Assembly: GCA_030123625.1 (NCBI GenBank)
Contig: CP126121.1
Location: 3,264,179-3,328,178, forward strand
From: Nitrospira sp.
GTDB lineage: Bacteria; Nitrospirota; Nitrospiria; Nitrospirales; Nitrospiraceae
Direction of reading: 5' to 3'
Length of the DNA: 64,000 nucleotides
Program-made: the position numbers and the translations under genes
The notes under the pieces: model-generated
What the model was told of the DNA's origin: nothing
The model's database searches: none
Seen by the model: the letters and a program-made list of their open reading frames with translations, nothing else
Shown here: positions 18,713 to 27,467 of the stretch, piece by piece
Layout: every line of letters begins with the position of its first letter
Position numbering within the stretch: position 1 is the first letter of the stretch

Positions 18713-19495
18713 ATGAAAACGTTGGTCTTAGCCAATCAGAAGGGCGGCGTGGGAAAAACAGCGATTGCCTGTCAACTTGGGTACTTTCTCGTCGAACAGC
18801 TCAAGAAACGGGTCTTGATCATTGACCTAGACCATCAGGGAAATACATCAAAAAACATCATCATGTCGAAACTGGCCACTATCTCGTCGATCACAGCCAA
18901 TCAACTATTGATCGATCATGTCGCCGCCATTGAGGAAGGGAATTTTGTGATGATCCCGTCGCATGGTGATCTCTTGAGACTCGAAAGACGGGAAGCAGAT
19001 CACAATCAGTTCGCGACGAATCTCAAACTGTTTCTCAACGAAATGGATGAGCGGTTTGATGTGGCTATTATTGATACGAATCCCAACCCTGATATTCGTG
19101 TGCTTGCCTCACTCGTGGTGGGCGATTTTGTGCTGTCTCCCATTCAATTGAATCAAGAGGCCGTCGACGGAATTGCGGCGCTGCGGGCACAAGTTTTAAA
19201 AATACAAAGCACGTTGAATAAAGATCTCCGATTCATTGGTCTCCTCCCGAATCTTGTGGAGCCCACTCCCTTTCAACGCGCGAATTTCGAACAGCTCTGT
19301 ACGGCCTTTGCCTCGCTGTTCATTCGACTGGATGATGGGCGTATGGCCGCCATTCCCTCACGCACGGCCGTGGCTGAAGCACAGGCGATGGGGGCGCCGA
19401 TCTGGACACTGCAAAAAACGAGTTCACGCGATGCGTGGATGCATCTTAAGCCGATCTTTCATAAAGTTGCTCATACAATGGGGGTTACAGAATGA
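18713..19495 (+). CDS. parA: ParA-type partition ATPase (IncC-like)
   Basis: 260 residues from ATG 18713. The deviant Walker A is QKGGVGKTA, with the signature lysine at 10 and the P-loop lysine at 15. Walker A' is IDLDHQGNTS and Walker B is VAIIDTNPNPD. It lacks an N-terminal helix-turn-helix, as in short type Ib or IncC-type ParA proteins. It drives plasmid or chromosome segregation together with ParB. The stop overlaps the ATG of parB by 4 bp, showing translational coupling. Divergence from chromosomal Soj and the island context point to a plasmid or integrative-element origin. Confidence 0.87.
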   Translation: MKTLVLANQKGGVGKTAIACQLGYFLVEQLKKRVLIIDLDHQGNTSKNIIMSKLATISSITANQLLIDHVAAIEEGNFVMIPSHGDLLRLERREADHNQFATNLKLFLNEMDERFDVAIIDTNPNPDIRVLASLVVGDFVLSPIQLNQEAVDGIAALRAQVLKIQSTLNKDLRFIGLLPNLVEPTPFQRANFEQLCTAFASLFIRLDDGRMAAIPSRTAVAEAQAMGAPIWTLQKTSSRDAWMHLKPIFHKVAHTMGVTE

Positions 19496-20430
19496 AAAAA
19501 CCAATGACCGCGACGCTGGATCTCACGGCCCTTGATCGTACCGCTCCTGCTCCCACTCCCACTTCAGATCCGATTGCCAAAGAACGGGTCGTGACGGCTG
19601 AAGTCTTAGGGCGCCCGCTTCAAATTCCTGTCAAAGACATTGATGAAGACCCAGCTCAGCCACGCCAGGAATTCGATGCGGAGAGCATGGAGGAATTGGA
19701 ACAGAGCATCAAACTGCACGGGGTCAAAACGCCCGTGTCGATCCGTCCGCATCCCACCGAACAGAAACGATGGATCTTGAATTTTGGCGCACGTCGGCTC
19801 AGGGCCTCAAAATCCGTCGGAAAGACCACGATTCCCGCGTTTGTCGATCGGTCGCATACTGATTACCAACAGGTCATCGAGAATTTGCAGCGGGAAGATC
19901 TCAAACCACGTGAGCTGGCGATGTTTATCAAGAAGAAGATGGATGAAGGGGAGAAGCAGGCCCAAATTGCCGAACTCCTTGGCGTGAATCGGTCCATGGT
20001 TACGAATCATTTAGCGCTCATCGATCCACCGGCTTGCATCGATGAGATTTATACGTCAGGGAAATGTCTCTCGGCTAAGACGCTCTACGATTTGCGGAAC
20101 CTCCATAAGGAGTTTCCCAAGGAAGTCGAACGGTGGTGTTCAACCGCTCAGGAGATTACTCGTGCGACGGTGTCCGCATTATCCGCTAAGCTCAGAGGGC
20201 CACGGAAACAAATTGCCTCGTCGAAAGATGAGCAGAAGAGCGAGGAGCAGATGTCAAGTCCAACGACAAAGATTCCTTCGCTGGTCGTCATTTTTCAGGA
20301 TCGATCAGGAACGGTGGACCTGCATCACGCACCGGAGCAACCGAACCACTTGATCGTACATTTTGCGGATGGGAAGCAAGAGGAGGTCCCTGCACGGCAA
20401 TGTCAAATTGATCAGATCATTTTTCAGTAA
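19492..20430 (+). CDS. parB: ParB-type DNA-binding partition protein (KorB-like)
   Basis: 312 residues. The ParB/Srx domain has IDEDPAQPRQEFD and an arginine box written as NFGARRLRAS in place of GERRxR. A central helix-turn-helix follows (AQIAELLGVNRSMVTNHLAL). The C-terminus, beginning SLVVIFQDRSGTVDLHHAPE, is a small beta-rich domain like the SH3-like dimerisation domain of KorB rather than the coiled coil of chromosomal ParB. Together with the short ParA this resembles IncP-type IncC/KorB. It should bind a palindromic operator or centromere. A perfect 20-bp palindrome lies 829 bp downstream at 21259. Confidence 0.85.
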   Translation: MKKPMTATLDLTALDRTAPAPTPTSDPIAKERVVTAEVLGRPLQIPVKDIDEDPAQPRQEFDAESMEELEQSIKLHGVKTPVSIRPHPTEQKRWILNFGARRLRASKSVGKTTIPAFVDRSHTDYQQVIENLQREDLKPRELAMFIKKKMDEGEKQAQIAELLGVNRSMVTNHLALIDPPACIDEIYTSGKCLSAKTLYDLRNLHKEFPKEVERWCSTAQEITRATVSALSAKLRGPRKQIASSKDEQKSEEQMSSPTTKIPSLVVIFQDRSGTVDLHHAPEQPNHLIVHFADGKQEEVPARQCQIDQIIFQ

Positions 20431-20447
20431 TTTCCCGCCATTCTCAC

Positions 20448-20484
20448 TCGTTCCCCTCCTACTCCTAGATGGGGAGGGGGACGA
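20448..20484 (+). terminator. Hairpin downstream of parAB
   Basis: TCGTTCCCCTCC pairs with GGAGGGGGACGA over 12 bp (one G-T) around a 13-nt loop, 17 bp after the parB stop. There is no long T-run after it. It is the likely end of the parAB transcript. Confidence 0.5.
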
Positions 20485-20541
20485 TCTGAGCCGCTCATTG
20501 CACCGTTGTCCTTTGACAATCTTTAGCTTCTGTAAGCTCCC

Positions 20542-21150
20542 CTAATCTGAGGCAGATCGGAAGGGGAATCTTCTTGGCAGTGACGTTGATCCCGTTTTGA
20601 GACGACTCTTTACCAGGGCAGACGACCTCTTCGGCGGTCCGTCCTGACGTTGACTGACGAACTCACTCGGAGTCAGGTGTCCCAGTGAGCTGTGTGGACG
20701 CGGGTAGTATAGTCCAAGTCGGCGAGAGCCGAACGTCCGATGCTGCTGAATCCAATACCGCAATCGCTCAAGCCATGGTCGGCTCGGAACACCCGACACG
20801 CTGACTCTCACGCATCGGATGTCTGCCGATCTACAGAGTAGGGTTGCAAGGCCTCCCGTAAGATGTCGTGGCCCAGCACAAGATCCCCGATCTTCGGCTT
20901 CATCTTCTTGATCTGTTCGCCATTCAATGCCTCCTCATCCTTTGGCCGAGTTCGGAGCGCGTCTCGACCCCCAGGAGAATCTTCTCACGCCACTCCTCGA
21001 CCTTGGCCACGGTCAAGCCATAATGATGGGCTTTCCCTCACGACGGAGGTCTCCTCTTTCAAGATACTGACGACCAGTGTCACCCGGCGCTTGGCCGTCC
21101 AGCGTTCACTCGGTTCTGAACCGTCTTGAGCCATCTCCACCTCCTCGGTC
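20542..21150 (-). pseudogene. Internally deleted IS3-family element remnant
   Basis: Read on the minus strand, an orfA start near 21135 gives MAQDGSEPSERWTAKRRVTL then VVSILKEETSV. It later shows LTVAKVEEWREKILLGVE in a shifted frame: the IS3 helix-turn-helix and leucine-zipper region. The orfB part keeps only WIQQHRTFGSRRLG (pre-core) fused to YPRPHSSLGHLTPSEF (the end of the integrase core). The DDE centre is therefore deleted. Several stops interrupt both parts. No terminal repeats were fixed. The orfA start is very similar to the fragment at 11245. Confidence 0.68.
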
Positions 21151-21691
21151 CACTCAGGACCCTGCGTAGTGGTGGCCTTAATTTCAAGAGAGCAGGATAG
21201 TCGCTCTCACCCATTCCAACTCAAATTCAACCATGAATAATAAGGGGGTCCACGGAGATTGTTGGACATGTCCAACAAATACATTGCCTCGCATCGCCAA
21301 TCGCTAACCTCACGGGTTGGCCAAGACAAGGAGCTCGTGTTTTACCGCGCTGCGGGCTTAGCAACACCACGCTCTCTGTACATACTCGGCTATTGGCATC
21401 ATCGCTCCATTCTGCTTTGAATGGTCTGGGCGAGGAAGTCCCGATTGTCTTTGGCTGCTTGTTTCCAACACGCTGTTGAGCCGGAAGCAAATACTCTATT
21501 GCAGTCGATTCAGGAGGACACAGCTCAATTAATTCGAGACCTCCTCATGGATGGTCAGAGAGCTGTTCATCAGAACCCACAGGAGGCTTTGATACGCCAG
21601 AACTGCGATTCAGCCAAGCTCCACGAGCCACGCGATGGCCTGTCACGAAGTGCTCACTTTCATGGACCCTCAACACGCTGCCGAGCGTGGC
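21151..21691. other. Intergenic stretch between IS3 remnant and IS256 copy
   Basis: About 540 bp holding the first copy of the 20-bp palindrome. A 100-codon plus-strand frame from 21421 has no recognisable domain and reads into the IS256 element, so I do not call it a gene. Confidence 0.4.
21259..21278. promoter_or_regulatory. Perfect 20-bp palindrome, copy 1 (candidate ParB site or operator)
   Basis: TTGTTGGACATGTCCAACAA is identical to its reverse complement. The same 20 bp, plus a shared AT to the right, recurs at 27333-27352. A perfect palindrome of this length, twice within 6 kb and next to a KorB-like ParB, is the form expected of a centromere-like or repressor site. An alternative is a fragment of a repeated mobile element. 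Confidence 0.5.
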
Positions 21692-21699
21692 CGGCTATA

Positions 21700-22981
21700 G
21701 GTGATGTCAAGCCGCTTGTGTAAATTGCCGAAGGGTTCGCTGTCTCCATTCCAAGTTAAACCGGTTAAAGATCGAAAAGATAATCCGCTCCACGCTCTGC
21801 ACGTTCACGAAACACACCATCGGGCGCGTCCGCCGGCGCACTTCCACGAAACAGCGTTCGATCACATTCGTCGTCCGGAGCCTGCGCCAGAGCGCTCGTG
21901 GACACTGAAAGAACGCGAGTAACTCGGGCCGATCTCGTAGCAGCCGCGTCACGAGCGCGGGATACGCATCCCGCCACCGGCGAGCGAAGGCGCGGGCGGC
22001 GTCTTCCGCCTCGGCCCGACTGGCCGCCTGATAGATCGCCTGGGCCGCCGCCTTCATCGCGGCGTGATCGCGCCGACGGGCGCCGCTCAGCAGATTGCGC
22101 AGTTTATGCACCCAACAGCGTTGATGGGCCACGCGCGGATAGACGGTCGGTAAGGCCGCCGCCAATCCCGCCCAGCCATCGGTGACGATCAGCTGCAGCT
22201 GGCGACCTTCAAGCCCCCGCCGATACAGCTCCTGGAGCAGGCCCTCCCAGGCCGCCTGGCTCTCCCCAGGACTCCGGGTGAAGGCGAGCAATTGCCGGGT
22301 GCCGTCGGCCCGAATGCCATAGGCGACGAGCAGCTGCACGCGCTTCCGCCCCCCGACCGCCGCACCCGCAAGCTGACGCCATCGAGAAACCAATAGCGCC
22401 AGTCGTCGGTGAGCGGCGCCTGATGAAACAGGGCTACGGCCTGGTCCAAGTCCCGCGTGAGCCGTGACACCGTCTGGGCACTGACCGTCTCCTCCGTCAA
22501 CACGCCCACCACGCGGCCCACCGCCCGCGTACTCAGCCCGCGGAGAAACGCTTCGCGCATCAACAGGAGAAGCTCCGGGGCCCGCCGTTCCAATCGCGCC
22601 AGCCCAGCGGGAAGAAACGCCGGCTGCCGGGTCCGGGTGGCCCGGACCCGCAACGTACCGACCCGGGTCACGAAGTCGCGCTCGTAAAAGCCGTTGCGGG
22701 CATCGGTCCGCTCCGAACTGCGTTCATAGTCCCGTACCCCCAAATACCGATCCCGGGCTTCAATCGACAGCCGGCCGAGAAAATCTTCCCAACTCTGCCG
22801 CGTGTGCTGCACGAGGTCGCCCCAAAACTGGTCTCGGAGCTCGGTCTGAAAATGTTGCCACTGCTCGGTCCACGGTGCTAGCGTCGTCATGGGGGTAAGC
22901 CCTCCTTCAGTGGAGAATGGGTCGTCTGAGCAACAACCAGCTTACACCCTTCGTCTTTTACACAGAGAAGATTACATCACC
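21700..22981 (-). mobile_element. IS256-family element, about 1282 bp
   Basis: The element begins GGTGATGT at 21700 and ends ACATCACC at 22981. The inner parts of both ends also correspond (TGTGTAAA tracts). It is bracketed by an 8-bp target duplication, CGGCTATA, at 21692-21699 and 22982-22989. It is GC-rich relative to its surroundings. The transposase it carries has one frameshift. Confidence 0.85.
21707..22890 (-). pseudogene. IS256-family (mutator-type) transposase, one frameshift
   Basis: The N-terminal half (MTTLAPWTEQWQHFQTELRD, then YERSSERTDARNGFYERDF) leads to the first catalytic Asp in WFLDGVSLRVR. It then passes out of frame at a CGGCGG-TCGGGGGG run near 22365. The other half continues as GGRKRVQLLVAYGIRADG, LIVTDGWAGLAAAL (second Asp) and HQRCWVHKLRN (signature Cys-His). 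NVIERCFVEVRRRTRP carries the final Glu. All catalytic residues exist but are split between frames. A one-base loss is the simplest cause; a sequencing error in the G-run is an alternative. Confidence 0.85.
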
Positions 22982-23020
22982 CGGCTATAAACCATCTGTT
23001 CGTCAAGTCAACCGAACACT

Positions 23021-23041
23021 ATACTGAATACTGAATACTGA
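23021..23041. repeat. ATACTGA tandem heptamer, three copies
   Basis: Three exact 7-bp units in tandem. The period matches the tracts at 2421 and 39238. Confidence 0.6.
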
Positions 23042-23104
23042 CGGCCACGAACATCGATGTAGATTACTCAGCTTACCAGTCGGAGCTTCCAATAGGCCGT
23101 GTCA

Positions 23105-23392
23105 TCATGCACGAATGGCAAGGATCGTCAGACTGGTATCTCGCAGATGAACCGCGCGGCCACAATCACCGGACGCGCCGATCAGCCTTATCTCGCAGGG
23201 ACTTTTGGCTAACTGATTAAGATATGCCCAGCTCTCGAAGGTGCGGTATGTACGAAGAACGTGTTGACCATAACCGACCATTCTTTTGCCCTTTGTTTGC
23301 TCCATAGTGGTCTGCCAGATCGAAGAACCACGGATGAAACCTGGCGTGGTCTCCAGATGAAATTCCAGGCCCGCAGCTTTCTCATTGTCCAT
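23105..23392 (-). CDS. Unrecognised 95-residue protein
   Basis: The ATG at 23392 has AGGAG six bases upstream. The product is charged (MDNEKAAGLEFHLE, GKRMVGYGQHVLRTYRTFES) with no signal peptide, membrane helix or motif I recognise. The frame stays open upstream of the ATG with coding-like Lys/Arg/Glu content, so it could be the tail of a larger decayed gene. Low certainty. Confidence 0.25.
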   Translation of the reverse strand: MDNEKAAGLEFHLETTPGFIRGSSIWQTTMEQTKGKRMVGYGQHVLRTYRTFESWAYLNQLAKSPCEIRLIGASGDCGRAVHLRDTSLTILAIRA

Positions 23393-23629
23393 CAGTTTCT
23401 CCTGGGCACGCCGCCGAACCTGGCGATTCCTTCCATAAGTATGCTTCGCATCCTGACGGGTTCGTGCACTGGACCTAGAGCCGCCGAGAACCTCAGCCTA
23501 TTGACAATCACGTGGATGGTGTTCTCTTTTTAGACGATCCGTGTCCGATGCTCAGCCCAATCGCTCTGGAGCTACCGTCTCGAAACGACCGGCTCCCATC
23601 GGACCCATAGCACCAGCTTCGATTGGAGG

Positions 23630-24122
23630 TAGTCTCGCGAATGAAGAAGGGACAGCAACTTTTTTGGAGATTTGCTGGGCCCGCCCGTGCGGACATAACA
23701 TGGATGCGAGACCGAGCATGGTGGCAATCATCGCCAGTCCACTGAGCCATACGATTGGTAACGATTCACGCGGGTGCGCAGGCCGCCAGATCGCGTTGCG
23801 AAATCGGCTGGCCAAGCGAGAACGGTTCCTCTATCGACAATGGGATGTGGAGGGAATCGATGAGTGCCGGGACGTGCAGATGCGACCAGCCCCAGTCCGG
23901 CGCGTGGGCCACCAGCTTCGCGCGCATGGAATTGAGCAGGACGTAGCGCGGTACGGTAGGAGATGGTCGTCTTGTTGAATGGAAAACTCTTGAAGCGCCC
24001 TTGCCAGATAGGGCCATGGCTCCGGTAATGCTGATGGCAGCGTCGCACATGGCTGGTCATCCGCCACTGCATGAACGGACTGAGAGTGACTCGGTGAATG
24101 GCGACCAGATGAAAATGATTAG
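23630..24122 (-). pseudogene. REP-associated tyrosine transposase (RAYT), decayed and cut by IS5
   Basis: On the minus strand, starting beside the IS5 end, SNHFHLVAIHRVTLSPFMQW gives the HUH motif HFH. HVRRCHQHYRSHGPIWQGRF and, in other frames, QDDHLLPYR and TVPRYVLLNSMRAKLVAHAP follow: the Y1-transposase order expected of TnpA-REP proteins. The reading passes through at least two frameshifts. The first residues are missing because the IS5 element at 24123 interrupts the gene. RAYT proteins mobilise REP palindromes. This copy cannot be functional. Confidence 0.72.
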
Positions 24123-24976
24123 AGCGTGTCGTCAATTGAGCCATATGATTGAGGCGGCCATATAGACGCCGGAGAGGAATGGAGAAGCGCGTTTAGCATA
24201 TCTGGTAGCGATAGCGCGGTCGTGCTTGAGGCTGGCGAAGAAATTCACGATCAGATGACGGCTTTTGTATACCTCATCGTAATCCCGTTTATTTGCCTGT
24301 TCGATTTTGGTGGAATCACAATGGGTTTCCCTGTTTTGCGCAGCGGCTCTCTGACCCGGTCATCAGCGTCATACGCCTTGTCCGCAATCAACGGGTGCGC
24401 CTTCATCTCCGGCAGAAACGCGTCAGCGCCAGGCAAATCATGCGCTTGCCCCGGCGTGAGGCGAAAGCCCGTGGGGTTGCCAAGCGCGTCGCACATCGCG
24501 GGGAGTTTGGTGGTTAGCCCGCCCTTGGAGCGCCCGATCGCTTCATCCGAGGCCCATTTTTCTCCCACCTCGCTCCGGCAGAATGCTGATGGGCCCTGAT
24601 GATGGGGGAATCGATCATCGCGTATTCGTTGTCGGCCTCCTGCGCCAGATGTCTGAACACCTTCTCCCAAACGCCACGTTCAGCCCACCTTCGGTGACGG
24701 CGGTGAATGTGCTTCCAGTCGCCAAACCGCTCCGGCAAATCGCGCCAGGGAACGCTTGTGCGATACCGGTAAAGAACCGCTTCCCCAAACAGCCGGTTAT
24801 CCTGCGCCTTTGCCCCTGCGGTGTCCTCGCGCCCCGGCAATAAATCCTTGATCCGTTCCCATTGATCGTCCCGCAACGCCTAGCGTCTGACCATCCATAA
24901 GCCCCTCCATGGCCTATGAGCAGTGAATCATATCTCTACGCCTTTGGGAATCCTCGGCGTTGATTGACGACACGGC
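24123..24976 (-). mobile_element. IS5-family element, copy 2, about 854 bp, decayed
   Basis: The left end AGCGTGTCGTCAATTGA and the right end TTGATTGACGACACGGC are imperfect inverted repeats, related to copy 4, which has the same 854-bp length. Flanks are TTAG on the left and CTAG on the right. The element interrupts the RAYT relic, and IS5 copy 3 abuts it at the shared CTAG. Confidence 0.75.
24132..24894 (-). pseudogene. IS5-family transposase of copy 2, several lesions
   Basis: The normal start MVRR is followed at once by a TAG, after which ALRDDQWERIKDLLPGRE resumes the IS5 N-terminus. The first half runs to AMIDSPIIRAHQHSAGA. The second half (EAIGRSKGGLTTKLPAMCD, LIADKAYDADDRV) is in the -1 frame. 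Near the C-terminus the frame is lost again before FFASLKHDRAIATRYAKRA. With a nonsense codon and a late frameshift it is inactive. Confidence 0.75.
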
Positions 24977-24980
24977 CTAG

Positions 24981-25815
24981 GGTCTGTTGACATTCAGCTT
25001 CCGCCTCGGCATTGGTGTGGCATTGTTGAACACCCACCGGAGGGAGGATGGCGAGACGCGAGCTACGAGACGACCAATGGAAGCGGATTAAAGAGTTGTT
25101 GCCTGGCAAAGCGAGCGATCCAGGACGGACCGCAACCGATAACCGGACATTCGTGGATGCGGTGCTGTGGATCGCGCGGACCGGTGCACACTGGCGGGAG
25201 CTGCCGGAACAGTTCGGCACCTGGAACAGTGTGTTTCAGCGGTATACCCGGTGGGCAAAGGCAGGCGTGTGGGAGCGCATGTTTCGTCAGCTAGCCGGCG
25301 ATCCAGATTTTGAGTATGTGATGATCGACTCCACCATCGTCCGTGCGCACCAACACGCGGCTGGCGCAAAAGGGGGGCGGCTGAGACGGAAGCCCTTGGC
25401 CGGTCGAAAGGTGGGCTAACCACCAAAATCCACACCGCCGTCGATGGCCTGGGCAATCCGCTGCGCTTTATCCTGACACCGGGGCAGGCATCCGACTATA
25501 CGCAGGCGGAGCCGTTGTTGGCAGAATGGCCTGCGCCATATGTGATAGCCGACCAGGGGTACGACAGTCACGCGATCGTGGAGGCGATTGAACGTTCCGG
25601 TGCAAAAGCCGTGATTCCGCCGCGCTCCTGCGTCAAAGAGCTGCGCGAGACGGATTTCGCCCTCTATGCTGAACGCTATCGCATCGAGTGCTTCTTTAAC
25701 AAGCTCAAGCACTATCGCGCGGTCGCCACCCGGTACGCCAAACGGGTCCGCAACTTCGCGAGTCTCATCTATCTTGTCGCGTCCGTGCTCTGGATGAAAT
25801 GAATGTCAACAGACT
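24981..25815 (+). mobile_element. IS5-family element (IS427-like), copy 3, about 835 bp, apparently intact
   Basis: The ends GGTCTGTTGACATTC and GAATGTCAACAGACT match at 14 of 15 positions as inverted repeats. CTAG flanks both sides (24977-24980 and 25816-25819). It belongs to a different subtype from copies 2 and 4, and is the only IS5 copy here without an obvious inactivating lesion. Confidence 0.85.
25048..25802 (+). CDS. IS5-family transposase made by -1 frameshifting
   Basis: ATG 25048 opens MARRELRDDQWKRIKELLPG, runs through TGAHWRELPEQFGTWNSVF and reaches VMIDSTIVRAHQHAAGAKGG (first catalytic Asp), ending at 25419. At GCAAAAGGGGGG (about 25367-25378) a -1 slip enters the second frame: ALGRSKGGLTTKIHTAVDG, VIADQGYDSHAIV (second Asp), then YRIECFFNKLKHYRAVATRY (Glu region). 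Joined, the product is about 250 residues, normal for this family. The slippery A4G6 run is shared with copy 4. Two-frame expression is established for IS427-group elements; here it is inferred. Confidence 0.8.
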
Positions 25816-25819
25816 CTAG

Positions 25820-26441
25820 TCATCAGGCAGAAGCCGAAAATTTTAATGGGAGGTCGGACTTTGGCTGTACCGAGCAGATCGAGAAAGGCGGCATAGTCGG
25901 CTCCTTGTGAAAGACAGTGGCTCCGCCGTTGCCACGGTTCAATACGTGATAGACGTAACCGATGCTGGGACTGCGAGGAATGCGAGGTATGAGGCATCAC
26001 GATAGAAGGGGAATTGGGAGGCAAGAGAAAAAGTAACCTATCCAATTTTTTGTCCCAGTCGTGAGAGCTTGCGCCAGAAACTCTCATCCTCCGTGAGAGC
26101 GACACGACCATGTTTGGCCGGATTGTGCTTCTTCAGGCTGCCGCCCCTTCGCTATAGCGACAGAACGCCCGTCGAATCAAAATATCATGTGACTCAGCCA
26201 GAATCAGCCACATCACATCCAGCGTTATACGTATCATGGCATCCGGCACCTCAGTGGTCAGGCGGCTGCATGAAGTCTGCTGAAGAATCGCCGCAGCGTA
26301 TCCGGCGGAGGAATCGTGAGAGGCCTTAACAGGCACGACAAGATGGATTCCACCGATAGCGAACCATGTGCTTAATGCTTGGTTTGGTTATTTCAGTAAT
26401 CGTCAGTCGATTTCAACTGTGACAGACCATTCTGATTTGGA
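25820..26441. other. Intergenic stretch between IS5 copies 3 and 4
   Basis: About 620 bp with no supported gene. Short frames on both strands lack ribosome sites and motifs. Probably remnant DNA between insertions. Confidence 0.45.
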
Positions 26442-26445
26442 CTAG

Positions 26446-27299
26446 GGCGTGTCATCAATTAAGCCACGTGATTGAAGCGGCGAGATAGATGGCGCCGAGG
26501 AAGTTGGCGGCGCGTTTGTCGTAGCGGGTCGCAATGGCGCGGAACTGCTTGAGCCTTGCAAAGAAGTTTTCGATCAGATGCCGCGCCTTGTACAGGTCTT
26601 CATCATAGGCCCGGGGGACCTTTCTGTTGGATTTTGGCGGGATCACGATGGTCTTTCCTGCTTTTCGTAAAGGTTCGATGACCCGCTCATCGGCATCAAA
26701 CGCTTTATCGGCAATGAGTGTGTCCGCGGTCACGCCGGGCCGCAAGACATCGGCGCCCTCCAGATCATGTGCCTGCCCCGGGGTGAGATGAAACCCCGTC
26801 GGATTACCCAGCGCATCGCACCGGGCATGGATTTTCGTGGTCAATCCGCCTTTTGAGCGCCCGATACATTCCGCCGTCCGGTCCCCCCTTTTGCCCCGGC
26901 ACTGTGCTGGTGGGCACGGACAATCGTGGACTCGATCATGGCGTATTCGTTGTCAGGATCGTCGGCCAGACGCTCGAACACCCGCTTCCAGACGCCGCGT
27001 TGACTCCAACGCGTATGGCGTGTGTGGATGACCCCGGAAATCTCCGAACCGCTCTGGCAAATCTCGCCACGGAATCCCCGCGCGATACCGATACAACACC
27101 GCTTCGACAAATAGCCGGTTGTCTTTCGCGGTCACCCCCACCGTGCCTTCACGCCCTGGCAGCAGAGGCTCGATCTTCGCCCACTGGTCATCACGCAACC
27201 CATATCGTCTCACCATCCGTAGGCCCTCCCTGGGCCTGGAACGGAGTGAAGCACAACACGATGGCGTTGTGAACCTCGAAAATTAATTGATGACACGCC
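26446..27299 (-). mobile_element. IS5-family element, copy 4, 854 bp, perfect ends
   Basis: GGCGTGTCATCAATTAA at the left and TTAATTGATGACACGCC at the right are perfect inverted repeats. CTAG duplications lie at 26442-26445 and 27300-27303. The perfect ends indicate a fairly recent insertion, though the transposase already has a frameshift. Confidence 0.88.
26455..27216 (-). pseudogene. IS5-family transposase of copy 4, one extra base
   Basis: The gene starts MVRRYGLRDDQWAKIEPLLP and runs to PWRDLPERFGDF. An extra G near 27035 shifts the frame, and the next block VIHTRHTRWSQRGVWKRVFE is read one base off. The usual -1 slip at GCAAAAGGGGGG follows AHQHSAGAKGG, leading into GRSKGGLTTKIHARCDALG and LIADKAFDADERV. 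Without the extra G the element would be complete. A sequencing error cannot be excluded. Confidence 0.8.
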
Positions 27300-27332
27300 C
27301 TAGGCTGGTTGTGTCCATGAGGGAACGAAGAC

Positions 27333-27352
27333 TTGTTGGACATGTCCAACAA
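27333..27352. promoter_or_regulatory. Perfect 20-bp palindrome, copy 2
   Basis: TTGTTGGACATGTCCAACAA, identical to 21259-21278, 30 bp beyond the right target duplication of IS5 copy 4. The two copies bracket the IS-rich half of the island. Confidence 0.5.
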
Positions 27353-27467
27353 ATGATTGGTCATCCCTCCATATGTTATGTGAGGAGAGCAGACGGTTGC
27401 CTTGGGAAGAGCGCCACGGGCGTGAACGTGAATCATATTTTCAGTCAAAGCAATAAGGGAATGTGGA

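Larger units (their letters stand above)
22990..23629. other. Intergenic stretch with heptamer repeat and a possible short gene
   Basis: About 640 bp. It opens with ATACTGA three times in tandem (23021-23041). A minus-strand frame at 23105-23392 has a fair ribosome site but no family match, and is listed separately. Confidence 0.4.

Noticed and set aside
21259..21278. Reading the 20-bp palindrome as a LexA (SOS) box
   Set aside because: It lacks the known LexA spacings (CTGT-N8-ACAG or GTTC/GAAC types), and no SOS gene is beside either copy.
21421..21723. 100-codon plus-strand frame before IS256
   Set aside because: It runs into the IS element, has no recognised domain and no good ribosome site.
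24583..24843. 86-codon plus-strand frame inside IS5 copy 2
   Set aside because: It is antisense to the transposase remnant.
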